A stretch of 35,953 nucleotides of DNA from Patescibacteria group bacterium (GTDB taxonomy: Bacteria; Patescibacteriota; Minisyncoccia; Phycocordibacterales; UBA2100). The notes beneath the pieces are model-generated. The model saw only the letters and a list, made by a program, of their open reading frames with translations, did no database searches and had not been told where the DNA came from. The position numbers and the translations under genes are program-made. The stretch lies in the NCBI GenBank assembly GCA_015491135.1, contig WFWK01000070.1, positions 1 to 35,953 of the forward strand, read 5' to 3'. This document shows positions 30,400-35,953 of the stretch, one piece after another. Every line of letters begins with the position of its first letter. Within the stretch, counting starts at the first letter, position 1.

Positions 30400-32551
30400 G
30401 TTTTAATTTAATATTTGACGGCCAACTTGAAATCATAATAAACTTTTCATCTTTCATATCGTCGGGAATTTCTTGCCAAATGGTTTCGGTCAAAAACGGC
30501 ATAAAAGGATGCAAGAGTTTAAGTTGAATTTTAAGCATTTCAAGCAAGAGAGTCGCTTTTGAAGAGGCGAGTTCTTTGTTATCACTTTGTAGGTCAGATT
30601 TGCTCTCTTCCAAAATTTTATCGGCAAATGTATGCCAAATATAGTGATACAGTTTTTCACTTGCCAAGTGCAGGTTAAATTTGGAAATATCTTCTGTTAT
30701 TTCATCAGCAAATTTTTGCAGTTCAACAAGGGTTTTTTGGTCGTTTGCGTTTATCTCTCCTTGGCCATGCTGTTCAATTTGGGTCAGTACAAAACGAGCT
30801 ATGTTCCAAACTTTGTTTGCAAATTTTCTGTAAGCGCCTATTTTGTTTACATCAAGGTTTAAATCTGTTCCGGGAGTGTTGCCAACCACAAGCGCCATAC
30901 GTAGCGCATCTGTTCCAAATTGATCAGAGACTTCTATTGGGTTTATTACATTTCCTTTGCTTTTGCTCATTTTCTGCCCCTTGGCATCACGGACAAGTCC
31001 ATGCAAGTAAACCCACTTAAATGGAGGCTTTCCCGTTCTGTAGATGCCGAGCATTATCATTCTTGTAACCCAGAAGAACAAAATATCATAAGCGGTTTCC
31101 ATAACTTCGGTGGGGTAGTAGGTTTTAAAATCATCACCATCCGGGTAATCCAAAATTACAAAAGGCCATTGACCGGAGGAGAACCAAGTATCAAAGGTAT
31201 CTTTTTCTTTTTCAACTTCACCGCCACATTTTTCGCACTTGTTTATCTTATCTTCCAAGTCAACAAATCCGGCATTGCAATTTTTGCAAATCTTTGCCGG
31301 TATTGGAATGCCCCAAGCGATTTGTCTTGAAATGTTCCAATCTTTTATGTTTTCAAGCCAGTGCAGAGCAACCCTTTTGTATCTTTCGGTTACAAATTTA
31401 ACTTCTCCGGAGACTATGGCATCAATCGCTTTCTGCGCAAGAGGCTTGGTTTTTATAAACCACTGTCGTTTGAGTTGTGGTTCTATTTCACGTTTACATT
31501 TGTAGCAAACCGGTACACTATGTTTGTAATCTTCATCAACTTTTACCAAAAGTCCTAGCTGGTCAAGTTTTTTCACAATTTTTGGGCGAGCTTCTTCTAT
31601 TTTCATTCCGGCAAATTCACCAGCAATAGGCAAGAGTCTACCTCTTTCGTCTATTATTTGTTCATAAGGAAGATTGTATTTTTGAGCGATTTCAAAATCA
31701 ATTTCAGAATGCCATGGCGTTATTGTCATAGCACCGGTTCCAAGCTCCGGGTCTCCAGCCTCATCCTTCAGCAAAGTTGCTTTTATCGTGCCGTTTATCC
31801 ACGGCACTTCAAAGGTTTGACCATGTTTGTATTTACTGTAACGTTTATCATCCGGATGAACGACAATGTATTTATCGGCAAATTTTGTTTCCGGACGAGC
31901 GGTCCCTATGACAAAAGGCCCGTATTTTATATAGTAGAATTTTTCCACCCGCTCTTCGTATTCAACCTCCAGGTTGGATAGTCCGGTTTGATGTTTGGGG
32001 CACCAGTTGACACTGCGTAAACCCCTATAGAGAAGCCCGTCTTCTTCAAGTTTTTTAAACGTTTTGTAAACTTGCTTTATAACTTTCTCATCAAGTGTAA
32101 AAGTTTCGCGTGACCAGTCACATGAAGCGCCAAGCCTTCTGAGTTGGTTTTCCATGTATTTTTTATTCTCTTGTGTAAAATCCCAAATTTCTCTGTAGAG
32201 TTCTTCTCTTGACATTTGAAAACGAGAACGTCCTTCTTTTGTAAGCTTTTTTTCGTAGACAACTTGAGTTTCAAAACCGGCATGATCCGCTCCCGGAACC
32301 CATAGAGCCTTAAATCCTTGCATGCGAGCAGTTCTTGTCAGTATATCTTGGAGAGTTACAAAAAGAGCATGTCCGGCGTGTAAAGAACCGTTTGCGTTTG
32401 GGGGAGGCATTATTATGCAATAAGGGTCACCATCTTTATTTTTTTCTTTTAAATTATCTGGGTTAAAAAAGCCGGAGTCCTCCCACATTTTGTAAATACT
32501 CTGTTCGTTTTCGGTTGGATTATAGGGTTTTGTAAATTTTTCCGAAACCAT
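30386..32551 (-). CDS. valS: Valyl-tRNA synthetase, short form
   Basis: This class I synthetase charges tRNA-Val. The HIGH-type motif is HAGH (PPPNANGSLHAGHAL), the KMSKS motif is intact (GQKMSKSKGNVINP), and the CP1 editing domain is present (FVIGTARPET, GTGAMTITPWH). A Cys4 zinc knuckle CKNCN ... CEKCG lies before DTWFSSGQWPF. At about 721 aa it lacks the C-terminal coiled-coil arm found in many bacterial ValRS. The start at 32551 (MVSEKF) is favoured by TGcTACCAT ending 6 nt upstream, the leaderless pattern. tRNA-Val(GAC) lies 2.2 kb away. Confidence 0.93.
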   Translation of the reverse strand: MVSEKFTKPYNPTENEQSIYKMWEDSGFFNPDNLKEKNKDGDPYCIIMPPPNANGSLHAGHALFVTLQDILTRTARMQGFKALWVPGADHAGFETQVVYEKKLTKEGRSRFQMSREELYREIWDFTQENKKYMENQLRRLGASCDWSRETFTLDEKVIKQVYKTFKKLEEDGLLYRGLRSVNWCPKHQTGLSNLEVEYEERVEKFYYIKYGPFVIGTARPETKFADKYIVVHPDDKRYSKYKHGQTFEVPWINGTIKATLLKDEAGDPELGTGAMTITPWHSEIDFEIAQKYNLPYEQIIDERGRLLPIAGEFAGMKIEEARPKIVKKLDQLGLLVKVDEDYKHSVPVCYKCKREIEPQLKRQWFIKTKPLAQKAIDAIVSGEVKFVTERYKRVALHWLENIKDWNISRQIAWGIPIPAKICKNCNAGFVDLEDKINKCEKCGGEVEKEKDTFDTWFSSGQWPFVILDYPDGDDFKTYYPTEVMETAYDILFFWVTRMIMLGIYRTGKPPFKWVYLHGLVRDAKGQKMSKSKGNVINPIEVSDQFGTDALRMALVVGNTPGTDLNLDVNKIGAYRKFANKVWNIARFVLTQIEQHGQGEINANDQKTLVELQKFADEITEDISKFNLHLASEKLYHYIWHTFADKILEESKSDLQSDNKELASSKATLLLEMLKIQLKLLHPFMPFLTETIWQEIPDDMKDEKFIMISSWPSNIKLKHELA

Positions 32552-32579
32552 AATGCTATGGTAGCAAAACAAACCTTTG

Positions 32580-33737
32580 TTAACAAGGTTTAACAGTTTC
32601 TATGCTCCAGTTTGGGTCTGATTTTAGCTCATTTACATCAATTTGACAGTGGGGGTATGCAAACTCGGCTGTCGCGCTCATTAAAGCATTGTCTCCGGTT
32701 AAGTTTGCAGGGGCCTTGTATATATCTTTTTCAATATTCTTTTTTATCATCTCTGCAATGTGGCTGTTTGCAGATACACCACCTCCAATTATTACACTTT
32801 GTGCCTTGAATTCCTTTGAAGCTCTGGTGAGTTTTTCTGAAAGTACTTCAGCTGTTGCATCTTCAAATTCTCGCGCTATTGCAAGTTTCTTTTCGTCTGT
32901 AAGCTTGTTTTGCTTTTTTAAGTCATCTACAAAATATTTTACTGCGGTTTTAAGTCCGGAGAACGAAAAATCATATCCTTCTTTTAAAATCGGGCGAGGA
33001 AATTTTGTTTCAAGTTTAATGTTTTTCTCACGAGCTTCTTTTGCGAGTTTTGATATCTCGGGCCCCCCAGGGTAGGGGAGATCAAGCATTCTTGCAACTT
33101 TATCAAAAGCTTCACCTGCGGCATCATCAAGTGTCTCTCCGATTATTTTATAGTCTCCAAAATCTCTGATTAAAACAAGTTGAGTGTGTCCGCCCGAGAT
33201 AAGAAGAGCTAACGATGGTAGCTCGGGTTTTACGATGGTGTATGGATTATCTCCCTTTAAAAGGGTAGAAAAAATATGCCCCTCCATATGGTTTATGGGA
33301 ACAATCGGGGCTTTGGTTATTTTTGCAAGAGATTTTGCAAAATTTACTCCAACCCAAACTGCCGGATCAAGCCCGGGACCGGATACAACAACTATTTTTT
33401 CAAGAGGAATAAAGAAACCCGATTTCAAAAGTGTTGCCAAATGTACAAAAAGTTCAGGTTCTCTCTGCAAAACCTCTTTCAGTTCAGAGATTGTCTCTTT
33501 TTGGATTTCAATTTTCTGTAACTTAATTTTTGCATCTTTTATAAGTTGAACTAAAAGGGGAACCAGGTTTTTTGCATGCTCTCTTTTTGCAACATTGGGG
33601 AAAACACCTCCGTATTCTGCGTGTTTTTGAGCTTGTGAAAGAACGAGATGTGAGTGCACAAAAAGCCCCTCTTTTGTTTTTGAGGTTAAGGCAAGCGAGG
33701 TTTCATCACAGGTTGTTTCAATGGTTAAAGTATACAT
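32580..33737 (-). CDS. tsaD: tRNA threonylcarbamoyladenosine synthase subunit TsaD
   Basis: TsaD transfers the threonylcarbamoyl group to A37 of ANN-decoding tRNAs, which include the tRNA-Thr genes here. The 385-aa protein has the ASKHA-fold ATPase motifs IETTCDETSLAL, metal-binding histidines NHMEGH, LLISGGHTQLVLI, and GGGVSANSHI. Compared with typical TsaD it has an insertion of about 35 residues (around 75-110, IEIQKETISELKEVLQREPE onward) before VVSGPGLDPAVWVG. TATAAT on the minus strand (33745-33750) ends 7 nt before the ATG, again leaderless. valS follows downstream, 28 bp away, with its own -10-like box. Confidence 0.94.
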   Translation of the reverse strand: MYTLTIETTCDETSLALTSKTKEGLFVHSHLVLSQAQKHAEYGGVFPNVAKREHAKNLVPLLVQLIKDAKIKLQKIEIQKETISELKEVLQREPELFVHLATLLKSGFFIPLEKIVVVSGPGLDPAVWVGVNFAKSLAKITKAPIVPINHMEGHIFSTLLKGDNPYTIVKPELPSLALLISGGHTQLVLIRDFGDYKIIGETLDDAAGEAFDKVARMLDLPYPGGPEISKLAKEAREKNIKLETKFPRPILKEGYDFSFSGLKTAVKYFVDDLKKQNKLTDEKKLAIAREFEDATAEVLSEKLTRASKEFKAQSVIIGGGVSANSHIAEMIKKNIEKDIYKAPANLTGDNALMSATAEFAYPHCQIDVNELKSDPNWSIETVKPC

Positions 33738-33830
33738 AGTGTTTATTATACAGAATTTTTTGGTTCAGATATAACATCGTTTTCGCACAAAGCAACTTGC
33801 AGGACTGTTAATTTCAACAGCTTGGATTAC

Positions 33831-33893
33831 TTTGCTGTACTGCCTTCAACTTACGCTTATCGCGTAGGTTTTTTGCGGCCCCACGGGGAATCG
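33831..33893 (-). repeat. Duplicated 3' end and terminator of tRNA-Glu (distal direct repeat)
   Basis: Copy of 34236-34300: the 3' part of tRNA-Glu from the T-loop CGATTCCCC onward, its terminator hairpin and a further flank (tttgctgt...tgcctt). The last 40 bp are nearly identical. The copy ends exactly at the T-loop position C56, where the 64-bp core element begins. Confidence 0.82.
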
Positions 33894-33958
33894 GTGTCAG
33901 CTCACTAAGCTCCCAAGCCCTTTCGTTGAAAGGGCTTGCTCGCTAAGTGGCTCCTGCT
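33894..33958 (+). repeat. Core element of tRNA-associated insert, copy 1
   Basis: GTGTCAGCTCACTAAGCTC, then a 10-bp hairpin CAAGCCCTTT / AAAGGGCTTG with a 5-nt loop (33914-33938), then GCTCGCTAAGTGGCTCCTGC. Copy 2 is at 34915-34978 on the minus strand. The stem sequence differs between copies but pairing is kept. A small UUCG-loop hairpin (33966-33977) follows. Confidence 0.78.
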
Positions 33959-34062
33959 CCGCACCATACTTCGGTATACGATTGCCCACTTTCTTCACTA
34001 TATTTTATCATTCAAGCTTTTTATTATGTATGCTTATTGGTGCGTATGGTGTGAGCCTACCC

Positions 34063-34148
34063 GCCCAGACTGTGGATTTTCTAATGCACGCTTGCATTGC
34101 AAGCGGGGCGATGTGTTTCATTGCCCCTAGAAAATCTACAGTCTGGGC
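34063..34148. repeat. 86-bp palindromic element, copy 2
   Basis: Terminal inverted repeats GCCCAGACTGTGGATTTT / AAAATCTACAGTCTGGGC (one mismatch), internal hairpins GCTTGC / GCAAGC and GGGGCGATG / CATTGCCCC. Same length and architecture as 20973-21058. It lies inside the tRNA-Glu insert. Confidence 0.85.
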
Positions 34149-34193
34149 CTGGGCTCGCATTGTTTTCGCCTCGCTTTGCTTCGGCTCAAACAT

Positions 34194-34240
34194 CGCTCCG
34201 CCTTTCGATTCCCCACGCAAAGCAAAGCAGATTGCTTTGC
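34194..34240 (-). other. Antisense T-arm module at tRNA-Glu locus
   Basis: Read on the minus strand (tRNA direction): a hairpin GCAAAGCA / TGCTTTGC (34222-34240), then GGGGAATCGAA (34204-34214, exact antisense of the tRNA-Glu T-arm), then AAGGCGGAGCG. The same order occurs at tRNA-Val (34818-34860). Confidence 0.65.
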
Positions 34241-34256
34241 TGTGGTGCCTTACAAA

Positions 34257-34279
34257 CCTACGCTTATCGCGTAGGTTTT
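34257..34279 (-). terminator. Terminator-like hairpin of tRNA-Glu
   Basis: On the minus strand AACCTACGC / GCGTAGGTT around GATAA, directly after the tRNA 3' end; followed by TTTGT only, so it is weak by T-tract. It is preserved in the distal copy at about 33850-33871. Confidence 0.6.
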
Positions 34280-34282
34280 TTG

Positions 34283-34354
34283 CGGCCCCACGGGGAATCG
34301 AACCCCGCTTTCCAGGATGAAAACCTGGCGTCCTAGCCGATAGACGATGGGGCC
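34283..34354 (-). tRNA. tRNA-Glu(TTC)
   Basis: Acceptor GGCCCCA / TGGGGCC, anticodon stem CCAGG / CCTGG with loop TTTTCAT (anticodon TTC), T-arm CGGGG TTCGATT CCCCG. Discriminator G, no full CCA (GCA follows). Divergent from tRNA-Ser. Confidence 0.96.
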
Positions 34355-34414
34355 GGACCAACGTATATTAGCATTTTTGTACAAAAAAACAATTCTGTGA
34401 TATTTTATACCAAC

Positions 34415-34502
34415 GGAGGGCTGCCCGGAACTGGTAACGGACCGCGCTCGAAACGCGGCGCGCCTTCGGCGCTTGTGGGTTCGAGTCCCACGCCCTCCGC
34501 CA
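34415..34502 (+). tRNA. tRNA-Ser(CGA)
   Basis: Acceptor GGAGGGC / GCCCTCC, anticodon loop CTCGAAA (anticodon CGA), long variable arm with a GCGC-CTTC-GGCGC hairpin, T-loop TTCGAGT. CCA is encoded, unlike in the other five tRNA genes of the window. A36-A37-A38 makes it a predicted MiaA substrate. Confidence 0.96.
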
Positions 34503-34674
34503 CGGCCCCTTAAAAATAAATATTTTACTTTAACCAACCATGAGCGCCCATGGGCTTATGTAGTGATGTCCTAAGATTGGAAAGTGGAGCTGGGCAGGCA
34601 AACAAAAAACGAGTCCGATGCAACGTATCGGGCGAGTATTTTTGTTCGGAGGAGTTGGTTTGAGGAAATATTTC
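34503..34674. other. Gene-free spacer between tRNA-Ser and tRNA-Val
   Basis: No open frame of note. It contains an A-tract / T-tract flanked hairpin GTCCGAT / ATCGGGC (about 34605-34645) that could be a bidirectional terminator, and a GCCCATGGGC palindrome near 34547. Otherwise nothing recognised. Confidence 0.5.
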
Positions 34675-34703
34675 TTGCACGGAAATGCATTAAAATTTAT
34701 AAT
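34675..34703 (+). promoter_or_regulatory. Promoter of tRNA-Val
   Basis: -35 TTGCAC (34675-34680), 17-bp spacer, perfect -10 TATAAT (34698-34703). Expected start about 11 nt before the tRNA. Confidence 0.8.
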
Positions 34704-34720
34704 TACAATTGCAAACACTA

Positions 34721-34794
34721 GGGCGGTTAGCTCAGTTGGTTAGAGCGCATCCTTGACGTGGATGAGGCCAGAGGTTCGAGCCCTCTACCGCCCA
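34721..34794 (+). tRNA. tRNA-Val(GAC)
   Basis: Acceptor GGGCGGT / ACCGCCC, anticodon stem CATCC / GGATG with loop TTGACGT (anticodon GAC), T-loop TTCGAGC. Discriminator A, no encoded CCA. The 3' acceptor strand can also pair with a downstream TGTGGGCGGT. Confidence 0.96.
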
Positions 34795-34821
34795 CAAATG
34801 AAATGTGTGGGCGGTAAGAAA
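34777..34821 (+). repeat. 45-bp direct repeat, proximal copy (3' end of tRNA-Val)
   Basis: From T-loop C56 (CGAGCCCTC) through the acceptor end and a 10-bp hairpin ACCGCCCACA / TGTGGGCGGT. Identical to 34979-35023, 202 bp away. Confidence 0.9.
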
Positions 34822-34860
34822 GCAAACTGCTTTGCTTTCGTGAGGGCGAGAAAGGCGGAG
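34818..34860 (+). other. Antisense T-arm module at tRNA-Val locus
   Basis: Perfect 9-bp hairpin GAAAGCAAA / TTTGCTTTC (34818-34839), then GAGGGCGAG (34842-34850; antisense of the Val T-arm apart from a 2-base gap), then AAAGGCGGAG. Together with TGTGGGCGGTA (34806-34816) it makes an inverted copy of the last 22 nt of tRNA-Val interrupted by the hairpin. Confidence 0.65.
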
Positions 34861-34914
34861 GCATGTCGCGCGCAGCGCGAGTAAAGTGAGCGCGAGCACG
34901 ACAGCCGAGCCCGG

Positions 34915-34978
34915 GCAGGAGCCACTTAGCGAGCCAACTCTTTCGGAGAAAGAGTTGGAGAGCTTAGTGAGCTGACGC
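34915..34978 (-). repeat. Core element of tRNA-associated insert, copy 2
   Basis: On the minus strand GCGTCAGCTCACTAAGCTC, hairpin CCAACTCTTT / AAAGAGTTGG with a 5-nt loop, GGCTCGCTAAGTGGCTCCTGC. It matches 33894-33958 and ends directly at the distal tRNA-Val repeat. Confidence 0.8.
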
Positions 34979-35023
34979 CGAGCCCTCTACCGCCCACAAA
35001 TGAAATGTGTGGGCGGTAAGAAA
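34979..35023 (+). repeat. 45-bp direct repeat, distal copy of tRNA-Val 3' end
   Basis: Identical to 34777-34821. It starts at the same T-loop base as the tRNA-Glu duplication, directly after the core element sequence GCTGACGC. Confidence 0.9.
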
Positions 35024-35148
35024 TAAGTAAATAAATGCTTATCGTTTGTGAATGTAAAAAATGGTTGCAAATTACAAAAAAATGTAGTTTTTAAATCTGC
35101 AATTCACACAGATTCACTTTGTATACAAAACAAATACCGCGCATATGG

Positions 35149-35154
35149 TATAAT
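35149..35154 (+). promoter_or_regulatory. -10 box of leaderless rpiB
   Basis: Extended TGgTATAAT with 6 nt (tttcac) before the ATG at 35161. Confidence 0.7.
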
Positions 35155-35160
35155 TTTCAC

Positions 35161-35613
35161 ATGGAAGTATATCTCGCCTCTGATCATGCAGGGTTTGATG
35201 CAAAAAAGGAACTTATAACCTTTTTGTTGGAAAAAGGTTATGATGTAAAAGACTTTGGAGCATTTGAATATGATCCTCAAGATGATTACCCAGATTTTAT
35301 AGCTCCTCTTGCAAAAGCTATATCGCACAAAAAGAAAGATGTTTTCGGTTTTATCTTCGGAGGGTCAGGACAGGGTGAAGCGATAGTGGCAAATCGTTTT
35401 GCAAATGTACGCGCTACTGTTTTAGCATGTGAGAACAAGCAGTTGGTAACTCTTGCGCGAGAGCACAACAATGCAAATGTTCTAAGTTTTGGCGCAAGGT
35501 TTTTGTCGGTTGAGTTTATAAAACAGGCGGCGATTTTGTTTTTAGAAACCGATTTTTCACACGCCCCGAGGCATACAAGAAGGATTGAGAAAATAGATAA
35601 TTTAGATTTATGA
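35161..35613 (+). CDS. rpiB: Ribose-5-phosphate isomerase B
   Basis: RpiB interconverts ribose 5-phosphate and ribulose 5-phosphate. The 150-aa protein has the family start YLASDHAGFDAKKELITFL, the phosphate loop GGSGQGEAIVANRF, and a C-terminal ARHTRRI-like phosphate-binding segment (APRHTRRIEKI). The catalytic cysteine of E. coli RpiB (CGSG) is replaced by glycine (GGSG), as in actinobacterial enzymes where the glutamate of GEA acts as the base. The start at 35161 follows a -10 box by 6 nt; a frame opening at 35119 would include the promoter. It overlaps the transketolase gene by 4 bp (ATGA). Confidence 0.93.
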   Translation: MEVYLASDHAGFDAKKELITFLLEKGYDVKDFGAFEYDPQDDYPDFIAPLAKAISHKKKDVFGFIFGGSGQGEAIVANRFANVRATVLACENKQLVTLAREHNNANVLSFGARFLSVEFIKQAAILFLETDFSHAPRHTRRIEKIDNLDL

Positions 35614-35953
35614 TTACAGATGCGCAACTTAAAAAACTAAAAGAAACTTCAAAAAAAATTCGCATTGCTGTTTTGGAAATGCTTGCCGAAGCAGGCTCCG
35701 GGCATACTGCCGGCTCACTCGGTATGGCAGATGTTTTTACCCTTCTTTATTTTCATATTCTGCGACACAAACCACAAAACCCAAATTGGGAAGACAGAGA
35801 TGTGGTTGTCCTTTCAAACGGGCACATAGCACCGGTTTTGTATGCGACACTTGCATATGCCGGCTATTTTGAAAAAGAGCTGCTTCACACCTTAAGAAAA
35901 CTACACTCTCCGCTTCAGGGTCACCCTCATAAAGGAGCTCTTGCCGGAGTGGA
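35610..35953 (+). CDS. Transketolase, N-terminal part (cut by window end)
   Basis: The first 114 codons are visible: MITDAQLKKLKETSKKIRIA, then EAGSGHTAGSLGMADVFTLLYFHIL, DRDVVVLSNGHIAPVLYATLAYAGYF and a final HSPLQGHPHKGALAGV. These are the TPP-binding domain motifs of transketolase (GSGHxxGSLG, SNGH, QGHP). It may be a full transketolase or the N-terminal subunit of a split enzyme; the window ends too early to tell. The ATGA overlap with rpiB shows translational coupling of two non-oxidative pentose phosphate steps. Confidence 0.93.
   Translation, partial: MITDAQLKKLKETSKKIRIAVLEMLAEAGSGHTAGSLGMADVFTLLYFHILRHKPQNPNWEDRDVVVLSNGHIAPVLYATLAYAGYFEKELLHTLRKLHSPLQGHPHKGALAGV

Noticed and set aside
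33982..34361. Overlapping frames of 64-117 aa across the tRNA-Glu region
   Set aside because: They run through a tRNA gene and repeats, have no ribosome site and no recognisable domain; treated as chance frames.
34530..34660. Possible SRP-like RNA (GGAAAGTGGAGCTGGGCAGG) downstream of tRNA-Ser
   Set aside because: Superficial similarity to 4.5S RNA only; the conserved domain IV motifs and symmetric-loop arrangement are absent.
1..35953. CRISPR arrays, transposase genes, integrases or prophage genes
   Set aside because: No regularly spaced short repeats with unique spacers and no transposase or recombinase frame was found; the repeats seen are palindromic or tRNA-derived.
1..35953. Alternative genetic code with UGA read as glycine
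   Set aside because: All genes end normally, several with TGA (for example rpiB), conserved motifs contain no in-frame TGA, and RF2 is present.

Overview
The window looks like chromosomal DNA of a Patescibacteria (Candidate Phyla Radiation) bacterium, probably of the Parcubacteria type. This is inferred from the AT-rich compact genome, the small versions of universal proteins (RF2 of 283 aa, ValRS of about 721 aa), a TsaD with an internal insertion, a class II ribonucleotide reductase, tRNA genes mostly without encoded CCA, and many genes whose -10 box sits 6-8 nt before the start codon. The presence of a release factor 2 (SPF and GGQ motifs) means UGA is a stop codon, so this is not one of the UGA=Gly lineages.

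Layout: 1-5.8 kb holds a Pif1-type helicase (5' end outside the window), uvrB, a convergent 2H phosphoesterase-miaA pair and an unrecognised protein. 5.8-12.2 kb holds a 2-Cys peroxiredoxin, an MFS transporter, an RsuA-family pseudouridine synthase, a DUF192 protein, nrdJ and rdgB. 12.2-12.7 kb has two tRNA-Thr genes and a candidate structured ncRNA on the minus strand. 12.7-20.6 kb has a CofE-like protein, prfB, an ABC exporter, ftsE, ftsX, pyrG and an M50 protease. 20.7-21.1 kb is a tRNA-Gln locus full of repeats. 21.2-29.1 kb has a membrane-anchored surface protein, infA, clpB, a degenerate Nudix-like protein, a DedA-PAP2-LssY fusion, a membrane cyclophilin and an HNH-like protein. 29.1-33.7 kb (minus strand) has hsp20, a PrsW-type protease, valS and tsaD. 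33.75-35.1 kb is gene-free apart from tRNA-Glu, tRNA-Ser and tRNA-Val, and is rich in repeats. The window ends with rpiB and the start of a transketolase gene.

The most unusual material is noncoding. (1) At tRNA-Glu and tRNA-Val the 3' part of the tRNA gene, from the same T-loop base onward, is duplicated downstream with its hairpin. The distal copy abuts the same roughly 64-bp structured element, and the insert also carries an inverted (antisense) copy of the host tRNA's own T-arm followed by AAAGGCG. tRNA-Gln has a related arrangement with a duplicated terminator. These look like miniature elements that target tRNA T-loops. (2) An 86-bp palindromic element occurs twice with compensatory base changes. 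(3) A second palindromic family, with ends like TGGACTTgTTCCCAAAyAA, occurs four times at gene ends. (4) A 17-bp palindrome lies exactly 4 bp upstream of the -35 box of both the peroxiredoxin promoter and the promoter of the unidentified ncRNA, which suggests a shared regulator. (5) A leaderless start architecture recurs at about a dozen genes, while three non-core genes instead use strong Shine-Dalgarno sites.

The coding genes are mainly housekeeping: DNA repair and nucleotide supply (UvrB, Pif1, NrdJ, PyrG, RdgB), translation (PrfB, IF-1, ValRS, MiaA, TsaD, pseudouridine synthase), division (FtsEX), protein quality control (ClpB, Hsp20, cyclophilin, PrsW, M50) and the pentose phosphate pathway (RpiB, transketolase).
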